This document shows positions 47,389 through 56,638 of a stretch of DNA of 64,000 bases, one piece after another. Source of the stretch: Agrobacterium salinitolerans (GTDB lineage: Bacteria > Pseudomonadota > Alphaproteobacteria > Rhizobiales > Rhizobiaceae). The notes below the pieces were generated by a model that saw nothing but the letters and a program-made list of their open reading frames with translations, made no database searches and was not told the DNA's origin. Each line of letters starts with the position of its first letter. Within the stretch, counting starts at the first letter, position 1. Location: NCBI RefSeq assembly GCF_002008225.1, contig NZ_MRDH01000039.1, forward strand, positions 62,001 to 126,000, written 5' to 3'. The position numbers and the translations under genes were made by a program.

Positions 47389-50385
47389 ATGGCAAGGCAA
47401 GAAGCGAACGAGCAGTTTCAGATCACGTCGTTTCTGGACGGCGCGAATGCAGCCTATATCGAGCAGCTCTATGCCCGGTACGAAGAGGACCCCTCTTCCG
47501 TGTCGCCGGAGTGGCAGAGCTTCTTCAAGGCGTTGTCCGATAATCCGGAAGACGTGAAGAAGGCGGCCAAGGGCGCCTCCTGGAAGCGTGCCAACTGGCC
47601 GATCCCGGCAAATGGCGAACTGGTCTCCGCACTCGACGGCAACTGGGCCACGGTCGAAAAGGCCATCGAAAAGAAGGTTCAGGCGAAAGCTGAGGCCAAG
47701 AGCGCCGACACCGGCAAGCCGGTCAGCGAAGCCGAAGTGCTGCAGGCGACCCGTGACAGCGTTCGCGCCATCATGATGATCCGCGCTTACCGCATGCGCG
47801 GCCACCTGCATGCCAAGCTCGACCCGCTCGGTATTGCCGTTGCCGTCGAGGATTACAACGAGCTTTCGCCGAAGTCCTACGGCTTCGAGGAAAGCGACTA
47901 CGACCGCAAGATTTTCATCGATAACGTGCTCGGCCTCGAATATGCGACCGTGCGCGAGATGATCGATATTCTGGAGCGCACCTACTGCTCCACCATCGGC
48001 GTCGAATTCATGCACATGTCCAGCCCGGAAGAAAAAGGCTGGATTCAGGAGCGTATTGAAGGTCCGGACAAGGGCGTTGCCTTCACGGCCGAAGGCAAGA
48101 AGGCCATTCTGTCGAAGCTGGTCGAAGCCGAAGGCTACGAGCAGTTCCTCGACGTGCGTTTCAAGGGCACCAAGCGTTTCGGCCTCGATGGCGGTGAATC
48201 GCTGATCCCGGCGCTGGAGCAGATCATCAAGCGCGGCGGCCAGGAAGGTCTCGAAGAAGTCGTTCTCGGCATGGCCCACCGCGGTCGCCTGAACGTTCTG
48301 ACCAACGTTATGGGAAAGCCGCATCGCGCCGTGTTCCACGAGTTCAAGGGCGGTTCGTTCAAGCCTGACGATGTCGAAGGTTCGGGTGACGTGAAGTACC
48401 ACCTCGGCGCCTCCTCCGACCGCGAATTCGATGGCAACAAGGTTCACCTGTCGCTGACGGCCAACCCGTCGCACCTTGAGATCGTCAACCCCGTTGTCAT
48501 GGGCAAGGCCCGCGCCAAGCAGGACCAGCTGGCCAAGGTGTGGGACGGCGACATCATTCCGCTGTCTGAACGCGCCAAGGTGCTGCCGCTCCTGCTGCAT
48601 GGCGATGCCGCTTTCGCGGGTCAGGGCGTGGTTGCTGAAATTCTCGGCCTTTCCGGTCTGCGCGGTCACCGCGTTGCCGGCACCATGCACTTCATCATCA
48701 ACAACCAGATCGGCTTTACGACGAACCCGGCCTTCTCCCGTTCGTCGCCCTATCCGTCCGACGTCGCCAAGATGATCGAAGCGCCGATCTTCCACGTCAA
48801 CGGCGACGATCCGGAAGCGGTTACCTATGCGGCCAAAGTCGCGACCGAATACCGCATGAAGTTCCACAAGCCTGTCGTCATCGACATGTTCTGTTACCGT
48901 CGCTTCGGCCATAACGAAGGCGATGAGCCGGCGTTCACGCAGCCGAAGATGTACAAGGTTATCCGTGGTCACAAGACGGTCGCGCGCATTTATGCCGACC
49001 GGCTGATTGCGGAAGGCCTGATCAGCGAAGGTGAATTCGAGAAGATGAAGGCCGACTGGCGTGCTCATCTCGAGCAGGAGTTCGAGGCAGGCCAGTCCTA
49101 CAAGCCGAACAAGGCCGACTGGCTGGATGGCCAGTGGTCCGGCCTGCGCGCTGCCGACAATGCCGATGAGCAGCGTCGCGGCAAGACCGGCGTACCGATG
49201 AAGCAGCTCAAGGAAATCGGCAAGAAGCTGTCGACCATTCCGGAAGGCTTCAGCGCCCATCGCACGATCCAGCGCTTTATGGAAAACCGCTCGCAGATGG
49301 TCGAGACGGGCGAAGGCATCGACTGGGCAATGGCGGAAGCGCTTGCGTTCGGTTCGCTCGTTGCCGACGGCCACAAGATTCGTCTTTCCGGTCAGGATTG
49401 CGAACGCGGCACCTTCTCGCAGCGTCACTCGGTCCTCTACGATCAGGAGACCGAAGAGCGTTATATTCCGCTCGCCAACCTTTCGCCGACGCAGGCCCGT
49501 TATGAAGTCATCAACTCGATGCTTTCGGAAGAAGCCGTTCTCGGTTTCGAATACGGCTACTCGCTGGCCCGTCCGAACGCGCTGACCCTTTGGGAAGCCC
49601 AGTTCGGTGACTTCGCCAACGGCGCGCAGGTGGTGTTCGACCAGTTCATCTCTTCGGGTGAACGCAAGTGGCTGCGCATGTCCGGTCTCGTCTGCCTTCT
49701 GCCGCACGGCTACGAAGGTCAGGGTCCGGAACACTCGTCCGCCCGTCTGGAGCGTTGGCTGCAGATGTGCGCCGAAGACAACATGCAGGTTGCCAACTGC
49801 ACGACGCCGGCCAACTACTTCCACATCCTGCGCCGCCAGGTGAAGCGCGACTTCCGCAAGCCGCTGATCCTGATGACGCCGAAGTCGCTGCTGCGTCACA
49901 AGCGCGCCACCTCTTCGCTGGCCGAGCTTGCAGGCGAGTCCTCCTTCCACCGTCTCCTGTGGGACGATGCGGAAGTCATCAAGGACGGTCCGATCAAGCT
50001 GCAGAAGGATTCGAAGATCCGCCGCGTCGTCATGTGTACGGGCAAGGTCTATTACGATCTGCTCGAGGAGCGTGAAAAGCGCGGTATCGACGATATCTAC
50101 CTGCTGCGTGTCGAGCAGCTCTATCCGTTCCCGGCCAAGGCGCTCATCAACGAGCTGTCGCGCTTCCGCAATGCGGAGATGGTCTGGTGCCAGGAAGAGC
50201 CGAAGAACATGGGTGCGTGGTCGTTCATCGATCCTTACCTGGAATGGGTCCTGGCACATATCGACGCCAAGTACCAGAAGGTCCGTTACACGGGCCGTCC
50301 GGCTGCCGCCTCTCCGGCGACCGGCCTGATGTCCAAGCATCTGGCGCAGCTTGCTGCGTTCCTGGAAGACGCGCTGGGAGAGTGA
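47389..50385 (+). CDS. sucA: 2-oxoglutarate dehydrogenase E1 component
   Basis: A 998-residue thiamine-diphosphate enzyme that decarboxylates 2-oxoglutarate and passes succinyl to the E2 lipoyl arm. The N-terminal GANAAYIEQLYARYEEDPSSVSPEWQSFF is the E2-binding segment; VLGMAHRGRLNVLTNVMGKP holds active-site residues, HGDAAFAGQGVVAEILGLS and NNQIGFTTNP form the ThDP-magnesium motif, and HGYEGQGPEHSSARLERWL lies in the C-terminal transketolase-like domain. The ATG at 47389 follows GAGGAGGCGG with a long spacing. An overlapping 1205-codon antisense open frame reflects codon bias only. Confidence 0.99.
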   Translation: MARQEANEQFQITSFLDGANAAYIEQLYARYEEDPSSVSPEWQSFFKALSDNPEDVKKAAKGASWKRANWPIPANGELVSALDGNWATVEKAIEKKVQAKAEAKSADTGKPVSEAEVLQATRDSVRAIMMIRAYRMRGHLHAKLDPLGIAVAVEDYNELSPKSYGFEESDYDRKIFIDNVLGLEYATVREMIDILERTYCSTIGVEFMHMSSPEEKGWIQERIEGPDKGVAFTAEGKKAILSKLVEAEGYEQFLDVRFKGTKRFGLDGGESLIPALEQIIKRGGQEGLEEVVLGMAHRGRLNVLTNVMGKPHRAVFHEFKGGSFKPDDVEGSGDVKYHLGASSDREFDGNKVHLSLTANPSHLEIVNPVVMGKARAKQDQLAKVWDGDIIPLSERAKVLPLLLHGDAAFAGQGVVAEILGLSGLRGHRVAGTMHFIINNQIGFTTNPAFSRSSPYPSDVAKMIEAPIFHVNGDDPEAVTYAAKVATEYRMKFHKPVVIDMFCYRRFGHNEGDEPAFTQPKMYKVIRGHKTVARIYADRLIAEGLISEGEFEKMKADWRAHLEQEFEAGQSYKPNKADWLDGQWSGLRAADNADEQRRGKTGVPMKQLKEIGKKLSTIPEGFSAHRTIQRFMENRSQMVETGEGIDWAMAEALAFGSLVADGHKIRLSGQDCERGTFSQRHSVLYDQETEERYIPLANLSPTQARYEVINSMLSEEAVLGFEYGYSLARPNALTLWEAQFGDFANGAQVVFDQFISSGERKWLRMSGLVCLLPHGYEGQGPEHSSARLERWLQMCAEDNMQVANCTTPANYFHILRRQVKRDFRKPLILMTPKSLLRHKRATSSLAELAGESSFHRLLWDDAEVIKDGPIKLQKDSKIRRVVMCTGKVYYDLLEEREKRGIDDIYLLRVEQLYPFPAKALINELSRFRNAEMVWCQEEPKNMGAWSFIDPYLEWVLAHIDAKYQKVRYTGRPAAASPATGLMSKHLAQLAAFLEDALGE

Positions 50386-50438
50386 GAACTCTCCCGCATC
50401 GCCCCGCAAAAAAGACACCCGAATAACGGAACTAGATC

Positions 50439-51665
50439 ATGGCCACTGAAATCCGCGTACCAACCCTCGGCGAATCCGTCAGCGAAGCGACCGTCGGCAC
50501 CTGGTTCAAGAAGGTCGGCGACACCGTCAAGGCCGACGAACCGCTCGTAGAACTGGAAACCGACAAGGTTACCGTCGAAGTTCCGGCACCCGCCTCCGGC
50601 GTTCTCACCGAAATCGTTGCGCAGAACGGCGAGACCGTCGGTCTCGACGCGCTTCTCGGCCAGATCGCCGAAGGTGCTGCCGGCGCTGCAACCTCGGCAC
50701 CGGCTGCCGAACCGGCAAAGCCTGCCGCCGCCTCTGCTCCGGCTCCCGCTGCTTCTGCCGCCAGCGCTATGCCGCCGGCACCTGCCGCTGGCAAGCTGCT
50801 GGCTGAAAACAACCTGTCTGCCGATCAGGTCGATGGTTCCGGCAAGCGAGGCCAGGTTCTGAAGGGTGACGTTCTCGCCGCCGTCGCCAAGGGCGTTTCC
50901 GCACCTGCCACCGCTCCGACTCCGGTTGCTGCTGCTCCCCGTCCGGTTTCCGCCGAGCAGGATCAGGTTCGCGAAGAGCGCGTGAAGATGACCCGCCTGC
51001 GTCAGACGATCGCCAAGCGTCTCAAGGATGCGCAGAACACCGCCGCCATGCTGACCACCTATAACGAGGTGGACATGAGCGCCGTCATGGACCTGCGCAA
51101 CCGTTACAAGGACGTGTTCGAGAAGAAGCATGGCGTTAAGCTCGGCTTCATGGGCTTCTTCACCAAGGCCGTGACCCACGCGCTGAAGGAACTGCCCGCC
51201 GTCAACGCTGAAATCGACGGTACGGACATCATCTACAAGAACTATTGTCACGTCGGCATGGCTGTCGGCACCGATAAGGGTCTTGTCGTTCCGGTTATCC
51301 GCGATGCCGACCAGCTCTCCATCGCCGGCGTTGAAAAGGAACTCGGCCGCCTCGCCAAGGCAGCGCGCGACGGTTCGCTCGGCATGGCCGACATGCAGGG
51401 CGGCACCTTCACCATCACCAATGGTGGCGTCTACGGCTCGCTGATGTCTTCGCCGATCCTCAATGCACCGCAGTCGGGCATCCTCGGCATGCACAAGATC
51501 CAGGAGCGTCCGGTCGCCATCGGCGGTCAGGTTGTCATCCGTCCGATGATGTATCTCGCGCTCTCCTACGATCACCGTATCGTTGACGGCAAGGAAGCCG
51601 TGACCTTCCTCGTTCGCGTCAAGGAAAGCCTCGAAGATCCGGAACGTCTGGTTCTCGATCTCTGA
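50439..51665 (+). CDS. sucB: Dihydrolipoyllysine succinyltransferase (E2 of 2-oxoglutarate dehydrogenase)
   Basis: A 408-residue core subunit of the 2-oxoglutarate dehydrogenase complex. The lipoyl domain (1-77) has its modified lysine in [14 protein letters not shown] near residue 43. An alanine/proline linker follows (about 80-115), then the peripheral-subunit-binding domain ([26 protein letters not shown]) and the catalytic domain with the active site [18 protein letters not shown] near residue 375. The gap to sucA is 53 bases. A stem-loop after the stop separates it from the inserted MAPEG gene. Confidence 0.99.
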   Translation: MATEIRVPTLGESVSEATVGTWFKKVGDTVKADEPLVELETDKVTVEVPAPASGVLTEIVAQNGETVGLDALLGQIAEGAAGAATSAPAAEPAKPAAASAPAPAASAASAMPPAPAAGKLLAENNLSADQVDGSGKRGQVLKGDVLAAVAKGVSAPATAPTPVAAAPRPVSAEQDQVREERVKMTRLRQTIAKRLKDAQNTAAMLTTYNEVDMSAVMDLRNRYKDVFEKKHGVKLGFMGFFTKAVTHALKELPAVNAEIDGTDIIYKNYCHVGMAVGTDKGLVVPVIRDADQLSIAGVEKELGRLAKAARDGSLGMADMQGGTFTITNGGVYGSLMSSPILNAPQSGILGMHKIQERPVAIGGQVVIRPMMYLALSYDHRIVDGKEAVTFLVRVKESLEDPERLVLDL

Positions 51666-51681
51666 TCGCTCTTGCTTTTCG

Positions 51682-51715
51682 TTTCAGCGGGGCTTCAAGT
51701 GAAACCCCGCTGAAA
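51682..51715 (+). terminator. Stem-loop after sucB
   Basis: An 11-bp stem (51682-51692 with 51705-51715) around a 12-base loop, 16 bases after sucB. It lacks a T-run, so read-through to the MAPEG gene and lpdA is plausible. Confidence 0.65.
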
Positions 51716-51735
51716 GACCACCCGGGAGAGCAGAC

Positions 51736-52149
51736 GTGCAGCCGACATTTCTTGCCGCTTCGCCTTTTTTACCGCTTATCGGTCTAAGCGTTCTTCTTCT
51801 CGTCGTGCATGTCCTGTTGCAGGGGATGACGGCGACCAGAGAATTGGGGCGTGAATGGAATGCCGGTCCGAGAGACGGTGAGCAGAAGCCACAGGGTAAG
51901 CTCTCCGGTCGCGCTTCGCGCGCATCTGCCAATTTCCGGGAGACCTATCCGGCTTTTCTGGCACTGGCTTTCGGCGTTATCATGGCGGGTGACCCATCCG
52001 GCCTAGCGCTTATTGGTGCCTGGCTCTGGCTGATCTGCCGTGTTGTCTATATCCCGCTTTATCTTACGGGCGTTCCTTATATCCGCTCGTTCGTCTGGCT
52101 GGGCTCAATGCTTGGTCTGGCGCTCATGTTTATCGTGCTGATGTTTTGA
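51736..52149 (+). CDS. MAPEG family membrane protein
   Basis: A 137-residue membrane protein of the MAPEG superfamily (glutathione-transferase or peroxidase relatives) with about four hydrophobic segments. LIGLSVLLLVVHVLLQG, the loop RASRASANFRETYPAFLALAFGVIMAG (the family motif R-x-x-x-N-x-x-E-x-x-P/F) and VVYIPLYLTGVPYIRSFVWLGSMLGL are visible. The start is GTG at 51736 with GGGAGAG about 10 bases upstream. It sits between sucB and the LysE gene in the 2-oxoglutarate dehydrogenase operon; a functional link is not evident. Confidence 0.92.
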   Translation: MQPTFLAASPFLPLIGLSVLLLVVHVLLQGMTATRELGREWNAGPRDGEQKPQGKLSGRASRASANFRETYPAFLALAFGVIMAGDPSGLALIGAWLWLICRVVYIPLYLTGVPYIRSFVWLGSMLGLALMFIVLMF

Positions 52150-52161
52150 AGGCGGCTCGTG

Positions 52162-52806
52162 ATGCATCAATATATTGTCGAACTTGCATCCCTGATGGCG
52201 ATCTTCGCTTTCGCAATCGTATCGCCGGGCGCCGATCTGGCGATGGTCATGCGTCAGGCTATGGTGCATGGGCGCAAACAGGCCATTATCACCAGCTTCG
52301 GCGTCGGCACATCCTTGATGTTCCACGTCACCTATACGATCCTCGGACTTGGTCTCATCATTTCCCAGTCGATCTATCTCTTCAACATCGTCAAGTGGCT
52401 GGGCGTCGCCTATCTGATCTATATCGGCATCAAGGCGCTGCGCGCCGGCAAGACAGAATTGCCGACCGCTGAAGGCGAGGACGGCGTTCGAGCAAAAAGC
52501 ATGCAGACCGGGCTGAAGGCCTTCACACTTGGTTTTGCCGCAAACGCACTCAACCCAAAGCCGGTGTTTTTCTTCCTGTCGATCTTTTCGACGGTGGTTC
52601 ATGCGCATACGCCGGTTACCATCAAATTCGGATACGGGCTCGTCATGGCGAGCTGCCTTATCCTGTGGTTCGTCGGCGTCAGCCTGTTCATGACAACGCC
52701 GCGCATGCGCGCCGCGTTTCAGCGCGCCAGCCAATGGATCGACCGCACCAGCGGTGTTGTCTTCATCGCTCTTGGTATAAAACTCGCAACGGAAAAAGCG
52801 GCCTGA
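52162..52806 (+). CDS. LysE/RhtB family exporter
   Basis: A 214-residue inner-membrane exporter of the LysE family with about six helices. LASLMAIFAFAIVSPGADLAMVMRQAMVHGRKQAIITSFGVGTSLMFH is the N-terminal signature, KWLGVAYLIYIGIKALRAGK and LGFAANALNPKPVFFFLSIF match the family. A GTG precedes the ATG; AAGGCGG fits the ATG at 52162. It begins 12 bases after the MAPEG gene and 66 before lpdA, so both membrane genes appear to ride in the TCA operon. Substrate unknown. It is distinct from the other LysE protein at 15062. Confidence 0.94.
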   Translation: MHQYIVELASLMAIFAFAIVSPGADLAMVMRQAMVHGRKQAIITSFGVGTSLMFHVTYTILGLGLIISQSIYLFNIVKWLGVAYLIYIGIKALRAGKTELPTAEGEDGVRAKSMQTGLKAFTLGFAANALNPKPVFFFLSIFSTVVHAHTPVTIKFGYGLVMASCLILWFVGVSLFMTTPRMRAAFQRASQWIDRTSGVVFIALGIKLATEKAA

Positions 52807-52872
52807 GTTTCAGGTCAAATGGAAGCTGGGCAATGATCCGATATCTTGTCCCAATAAAGCAGGAACCAGAAC

Positions 52873-54279
52873 ATGGCATATGATGTAGTTGTAATCGGTA
52901 CGGGTCCCGGCGGTTATGTTTGCGCGGTCAAGGCGGCACAGCTTGGCCTGAAGGTCGCAGTGATCGAAAAGCGCGCGACCTATGGCGGCACCTGCCTCAA
53001 TGTCGGCTGCATTCCTTCCAAGGCCCTGCTGCACGCGTCCGAAACCTTTGCCCACGTTGCTCATGGTGTCGATTCGCTTGGTATCGAAGTCGCCGCTCCG
53101 AAGCTGAACCTCGAGAAGATGATGGGGCACAAGGACGGCGTGGTGAAAGCCAATGTCGATGGCGTTGCCTTCCTGTTCAAGAAGAACAAGATCGATGCCT
53201 TTCAGGGCACGGGCAAGGTTGTTTCCGCCGGTAAGGTCGCCGTCACCAATGACAAGGGCGAGACACAGGAAATCGAAGCCAAGAACATCGTCATCGCCAC
53301 GGGTTCGGATGTTGCCGGTATTCCCGGTGTTCAGGTCGATATCGATGAAAGCGTCATCGTGTCCTCCACCGGTGCAATCGCCCTTTCCAAGGTTCCGGAA
53401 AAGCTGATCGTCGTTGGTGGTGGCGTCATCGGCCTCGAGCTTGGTTCGGTCTGGTCGCGTCTTGGCGCGAAGGTCACCGTCGTTGAATATCTCGACACTA
53501 TTCTCGGCGGCATGGACAGCGAAGTCTCCAAGCAGGCTCAGCGTCTGCTCGCCAAACAGGGTCTCGATTTCAAGCTCGGTGCCAAGGTGACGGCCGTTGA
53601 AAAGACCTCTGCCGGTGCCAAGGTCGTATTCGAGCCGGTCAAGGGCGGCGCTGCTGAAACGCTGGAAGCTGATGTCGTCCTGATTTCCACCGGCCGCAAG
53701 CCCTATACCGAAGGTCTCGGCCTCGCGGAAGCCGGCGTCGTGCTGGACAGTCGCGGTCGTGTCGAAATCGACGGCCACTTCAAGACCAATGTCGATGGCA
53801 TCTATGCAATCGGTGACGTGGTGAAAGGCCCGATGCTGGCACACAAGGCGGAAGATGAGGGCGTTGCTCTTGCGGAAATTCTCGCCGGCCAGCACGGCCA
53901 TGTGAATTATGACGTCATTCCGGCCGTGGTCTATACGCAGCCGGAAGTCGCTTCCGTCGGCAAGACCGAAGAAGAACTGAAGGCCGCTGGCGTCGCCTAC
54001 AAGGTTGGCAAGTTCCCCTTCACCGCCAATGGCCGCGCCCGCGCCATGCAGGTGACGGATGGCTTCGTGAAAATCCTTGCCGACAAGGAAACCGACCGGG
54101 TTCTCGGCGGCCATATCGTTGGTTTCGGCGCTGGTGAGATGATCCACGAAATCACCGTGCTGATGGAATTCGGCGGTTCTTCGGAAGATCTCGGCCGCAC
54201 CTGCCATGCGCATCCGACCATGTCGGAAGCCGTGAAGGAAGCGGCGCTGGCGACCTTCTTCAAGCCGATCCACATCTGA
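52873..54279 (+). CDS. lpdA: Dihydrolipoyl dehydrogenase (E3)
   Basis: A 468-residue flavoprotein that reoxidises dihydrolipoyl groups with NAD, here most likely for the 2-oxoglutarate dehydrogenase encoded upstream. VVIGTGPGGYVCAVKAAQLG is the FAD site, GGTCLNVGCIPSKALLHAS the redox disulfide (C-x4-C near residue 45), VVGGGVIGLELGSVWSRLGAKVTVVE the NAD site, and CHAHPTMSEAVKEAAL the C-terminal His-Glu couple. It has no N-terminal lipoyl domain. A strong terminator ends the mdh-suc-lpd cluster. Confidence 0.98.
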   Translation: MAYDVVVIGTGPGGYVCAVKAAQLGLKVAVIEKRATYGGTCLNVGCIPSKALLHASETFAHVAHGVDSLGIEVAAPKLNLEKMMGHKDGVVKANVDGVAFLFKKNKIDAFQGTGKVVSAGKVAVTNDKGETQEIEAKNIVIATGSDVAGIPGVQVDIDESVIVSSTGAIALSKVPEKLIVVGGGVIGLELGSVWSRLGAKVTVVEYLDTILGGMDSEVSKQAQRLLAKQGLDFKLGAKVTAVEKTSAGAKVVFEPVKGGAAETLEADVVLISTGRKPYTEGLGLAEAGVVLDSRGRVEIDGHFKTNVDGIYAIGDVVKGPMLAHKAEDEGVALAEILAGQHGHVNYDVIPAVVYTQPEVASVGKTEEELKAAGVAYKVGKFPFTANGRARAMQVTDGFVKILADKETDRVLGGHIVGFGAGEMIHEITVLMEFGGSSEDLGRTCHAHPTMSEAVKEAALATFFKPIHI

Positions 54280-54327
54280 TCGGTTTTTGGAGCCCGTTGC
54301 TCCATCATTAAATTCCAGTCATCTGCC

Positions 54328-54360
54328 AAACCCCGGCTTGCCATGCAGGCCGGGGTTTTC
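54328..54360 (+). terminator. Terminator of lpdA
   Basis: A 10-bp stem (54328-54337 with 54349-54358) capped by a small inner stem, ending TTTTC, 48 bases after the stop. Confidence 0.88.
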
Positions 54361-54408
54361 CATACTGCGCGCCGCAGCCTGTCTAACCTTTTGATAAAAG
54401 GCAATAAA

Positions 54409-54909
54409 ATGGCGTTTCTCAGTCAAGTTTCCTTCACTATGCCGCAGCGTATCATTCATTGGTCGATGGCGCTTCTGATCTTCTTCAACCTGTTGTTTCC
54501 CGATGGCATGGAGCACGCCTACCGGCTGATGCGGCGGGGTGAGACGTTGACACCGGATCAGATTTCTTCGGCCAATATTCATGCCTATGTCGGCTTTGCC
54601 ATTCTGTTGCTTGCGGTACTGCGTCTCTGTCTTCGCTTTTTCCAAGGCGTGCCGCCGCATCCGGCTGAAGAACCGCGTGTGTCGCAGATTGCCGCCAAGG
54701 TGGCTCATTTCACCTTCTATGTCCTGTTCTTCATTCTGCCGCTTTCCGGCATCGCTGCTTATTACTTCGGTATCGCAACGGCAGGAGAGTTGCATTCCGG
54801 TCCCTTCAAGGCTGTGATGTGGGTGCTGATTGCCGGCCATGTCGCCGCCGTTCTGGTTCACCAGCTCTACTGGCGTACCAATATTCTCAAGCGCATGACA
54901 CACGGTTGA
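54409..54909 (+). CDS. Cytochrome b561 family protein
   Basis: A 166-residue inner-membrane dihaem cytochrome of the bacterial b561 (CybB) family, thought to oxidise quinol, in some cases with superoxide. Four helices are visible, with haem-ligand histidines in MPQRIIHWSMALLIFFNLLF (helix 1), NIHAYVGFAILLLAVLRLCLRF (helix 2), VAHFTFYVLFFILPLSGIAAYY (helix 3) and AGHVAAVLVHQLYWR (helix 4). The ATG at 54409 lies just before AFLSQVSFTMPQR; a 22-residue upstream extension is rejected. Single gene after the lpdA terminator. Confidence 0.93.
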   Translation: MAFLSQVSFTMPQRIIHWSMALLIFFNLLFPDGMEHAYRLMRRGETLTPDQISSANIHAYVGFAILLLAVLRLCLRFFQGVPPHPAEEPRVSQIAAKVAHFTFYVLFFILPLSGIAAYYFGIATAGELHSGPFKAVMWVLIAGHVAAVLVHQLYWRTNILKRMTHG

Positions 54910-54988
54910 GCGGCGGTTTGTCACGTTTTCGGTTCGCCGGAAAAAGACGATGGTGGCCCTTGCCGCAACGGGCGGCTGGGGGACAGAG

Positions 54989-55477
54989 ATGCGAAACAGC
55001 GAAGACATATTGCCGGGCGCCGATTGGTGTGATCGCTTTCAGGGCGAGATGATGAAGACGGGCATAACGTCGCTCGATGTGAGCAGACTGCTTCTCGATC
55101 ATCCTCCGCCGTGGATCCGCAGCCTAATGGCGCTTCGAAACCGCGTGGTAGCGCTTTTCGGATTGAGAATGGTAGAAATCGCGGCTGGCACATCGACAGG
55201 CGGTTTTCCCGTCCTGTCATCCACGCCACAGCGGACTGTGCTCGGCTTCGATGACCGCCATCTGGATTTCCGGATCGTCGTCGATCTCGAAGAGAAAGAA
55301 AACCGCCAGCTGGTGAGTGTCACCACCATCGTCAGGCGCAAGAACCTGTTCGGGCGGCTTTATCTTCTTGTCGTGGGACCGTTTCACCGCCGCATCGTGC
55401 CGGCGACGATGCGGCCGTTCTGCGCCAATGTCCGGCCCGTCAGCATCGGGAATGAGCCGGTCAATCGACCCGCGTGA
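54989..55477 (+). CDS. DUF2867 domain-containing protein
   Basis: A 162-residue protein of the DUF2867 family, function unknown. ILPGADWCDRFQGEM near the start, FPVLSSTPQRTVLGFDDRHLDFRIVVDLEE and VTTIVRRKNLFGRLYLLVVGPFHRRIVPATM are the recognisable family blocks; the last resembles a START-like or membrane-associating C-terminal helix. I chose the ATG at 54989 with GGGGGAC upstream; an ATG at 54950 would add 13 residues. The 3' end overlaps the convergent TraB/GumN gene by 17 bases. Confidence 0.85.
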   Translation: MRNSEDILPGADWCDRFQGEMMKTGITSLDVSRLLLDHPPPWIRSLMALRNRVVALFGLRMVEIAAGTSTGGFPVLSSTPQRTVLGFDDRHLDFRIVVDLEEKENRQLVSVTTIVRRKNLFGRLYLLVVGPFHRRIVPATMRPFCANVRPVSIGNEPVNRPA

Positions 55478-56558
55478 GGGTGAAGCCTTCCGCGCGCAGC
55501 AATTCGACAAGACCTTCCTCGCCCGGCAGATGCAGTGCGCCAACGGCCATGAAAACATTGCCCCTGGCAAGTTCTGGTGTGGCCCGCTCCGCCATGACAT
55601 GGTTGCGGTCGGTGATGATGCGCTGTTCGAAGGCGGCGTAGCCCTGTTCGCTTTCTGCCGCTGCCTTCTTGGGGTTCAGGCTTTTCAGCATGGGCATGGT
55701 CATGCCGATATCGCCGGCGACGTAGAGATCGGTCATGGTTGTCATGATGTCATCCATCCGATCGCCCAGTTCGAGCGTTTCGATCAGCGCCTGAAGATGA
55801 AATTCCATCGGCAGCTCCGACATCGCCGTCAGCTGCTCCACCATGGTCTCCAGCCCGACAAGGTGTTTTCCGTCCGCAATGGCGTCTTCCGCCAGCTTCT
55901 TGTCGAGAAAGGAAAGGCCAGTGGCCTTACGGGCGAATTCACAGGCGGGAAGGGCGACGAAGCTCGAAAGCATCCACGGCTTCATGCGTGAAACGGCGTT
56001 CAACGGAATGCCGCGTTCCTTGAGGCCCTTTTCCAGACGCGTGACATTTTCCGGTGAGAGGATATCGGTGATCGATTTGCCATCCAGAAACATGGTGAGT
56101 TCAGGCTTGCTCAGCAGCGAGGCGGCGACCTTCTTGTCATCGACGATTTCGTCCGATTCCACGATGACAGTCGCGGCCTTTTCGAAGGCCGGGCTGGCAG
56201 CGGTTGGCATTTCCAGAACACGCGGATCGGTGACATGCATGGTGCCGAGAAGATAGGACGTGGGCGTTCCGGCCTTTTCGATGCGCCAGAAATTGCCCTT
56301 GCCGTTCGGGATAGCTGTCGCTTCCTGTTCGATCTTTGCGAAGGCTTGTGGATCAGTCTTGCGCATTTCCACGAGAATGTCGCTGCCGGTGCAGGCGATC
56401 TGCTGCTGCGCGGCTTCCGCTTCACTGAGCGACAGCAGGGTCATGAGCAGGATGGCGACGGCGGTGACGTGCAGGGCGGCCAGCAGCCAGAGCAGGGTGT
56501 CGCCGGTCTTACCCATCAGGGTGGCGGTGAAGTTTTGCGGTTTTATCAGGCTATTCAT
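55461..56558 (-). CDS. TraB/GumN family protein
   Basis: A 365-residue envelope protein of the TraB/GumN family, which belongs to the Tiki/EreA-like putative metalloprotease clan. A hydrophobic segment at about 22-45 (LLWLLAALHVTAVAILLMTLLSL) serves as signal or anchor. FWRIEKAGTPTSYLLGTMHVTDPRVLEMP carries the first conserved G-T-x-H, and the C-terminal GNVFMAVGALHLPGEEGLVELLRAEGF the second, G-x-x-H-L-x-G. It follows xerC on the same strand after 80 bases that contain a palindrome. Substrate unknown. Confidence 0.93.
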   Translation of the reverse strand: MNSLIKPQNFTATLMGKTGDTLLWLLAALHVTAVAILLMTLLSLSEAEAAQQQIACTGSDILVEMRKTDPQAFAKIEQEATAIPNGKGNFWRIEKAGTPTSYLLGTMHVTDPRVLEMPTAASPAFEKAATVIVESDEIVDDKKVAASLLSKPELTMFLDGKSITDILSPENVTRLEKGLKERGIPLNAVSRMKPWMLSSFVALPACEFARKATGLSFLDKKLAEDAIADGKHLVGLETMVEQLTAMSELPMEFHLQALIETLELGDRMDDIMTTMTDLYVAGDIGMTMPMLKSLNPKKAAAESEQGYAAFEQRIITDRNHVMAERATPELARGNVFMAVGALHLPGEEGLVELLRAEGFTLTRVD

Positions 56559-56607
56559 CGGTTCAATCCGGTTGTCGTTCGCTTATAGAACGGCGGCTTG
56601 GATGTCT

Positions 56608-56630
56608 GGTTAATGGTTATGGTTAACCAT
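56608..56630. promoter_or_regulatory. Palindrome and GGTTA repeats upstream of the TraB/GumN gene
   Basis: ATGGTTAACCAT (56619-56630) is a perfect 12-base palindrome, and GGTTA occurs at 56608, 56615 and 56621. It lies between xerC and the TraB/GumN gene, about 50 bases upstream of the latter start. A regulator site is possible; none is identified. Confidence 0.4.
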
Positions 56631-56638
56631 TTCGTGCT

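Noticed and set aside
46801..50418. 1205-codon open frame on the minus strand across sucA
   Set aside because: It mirrors sucA, whose strong G/C third-position bias removes stops from the opposite strand. The protein has no recognisable domain and sucA is certain.
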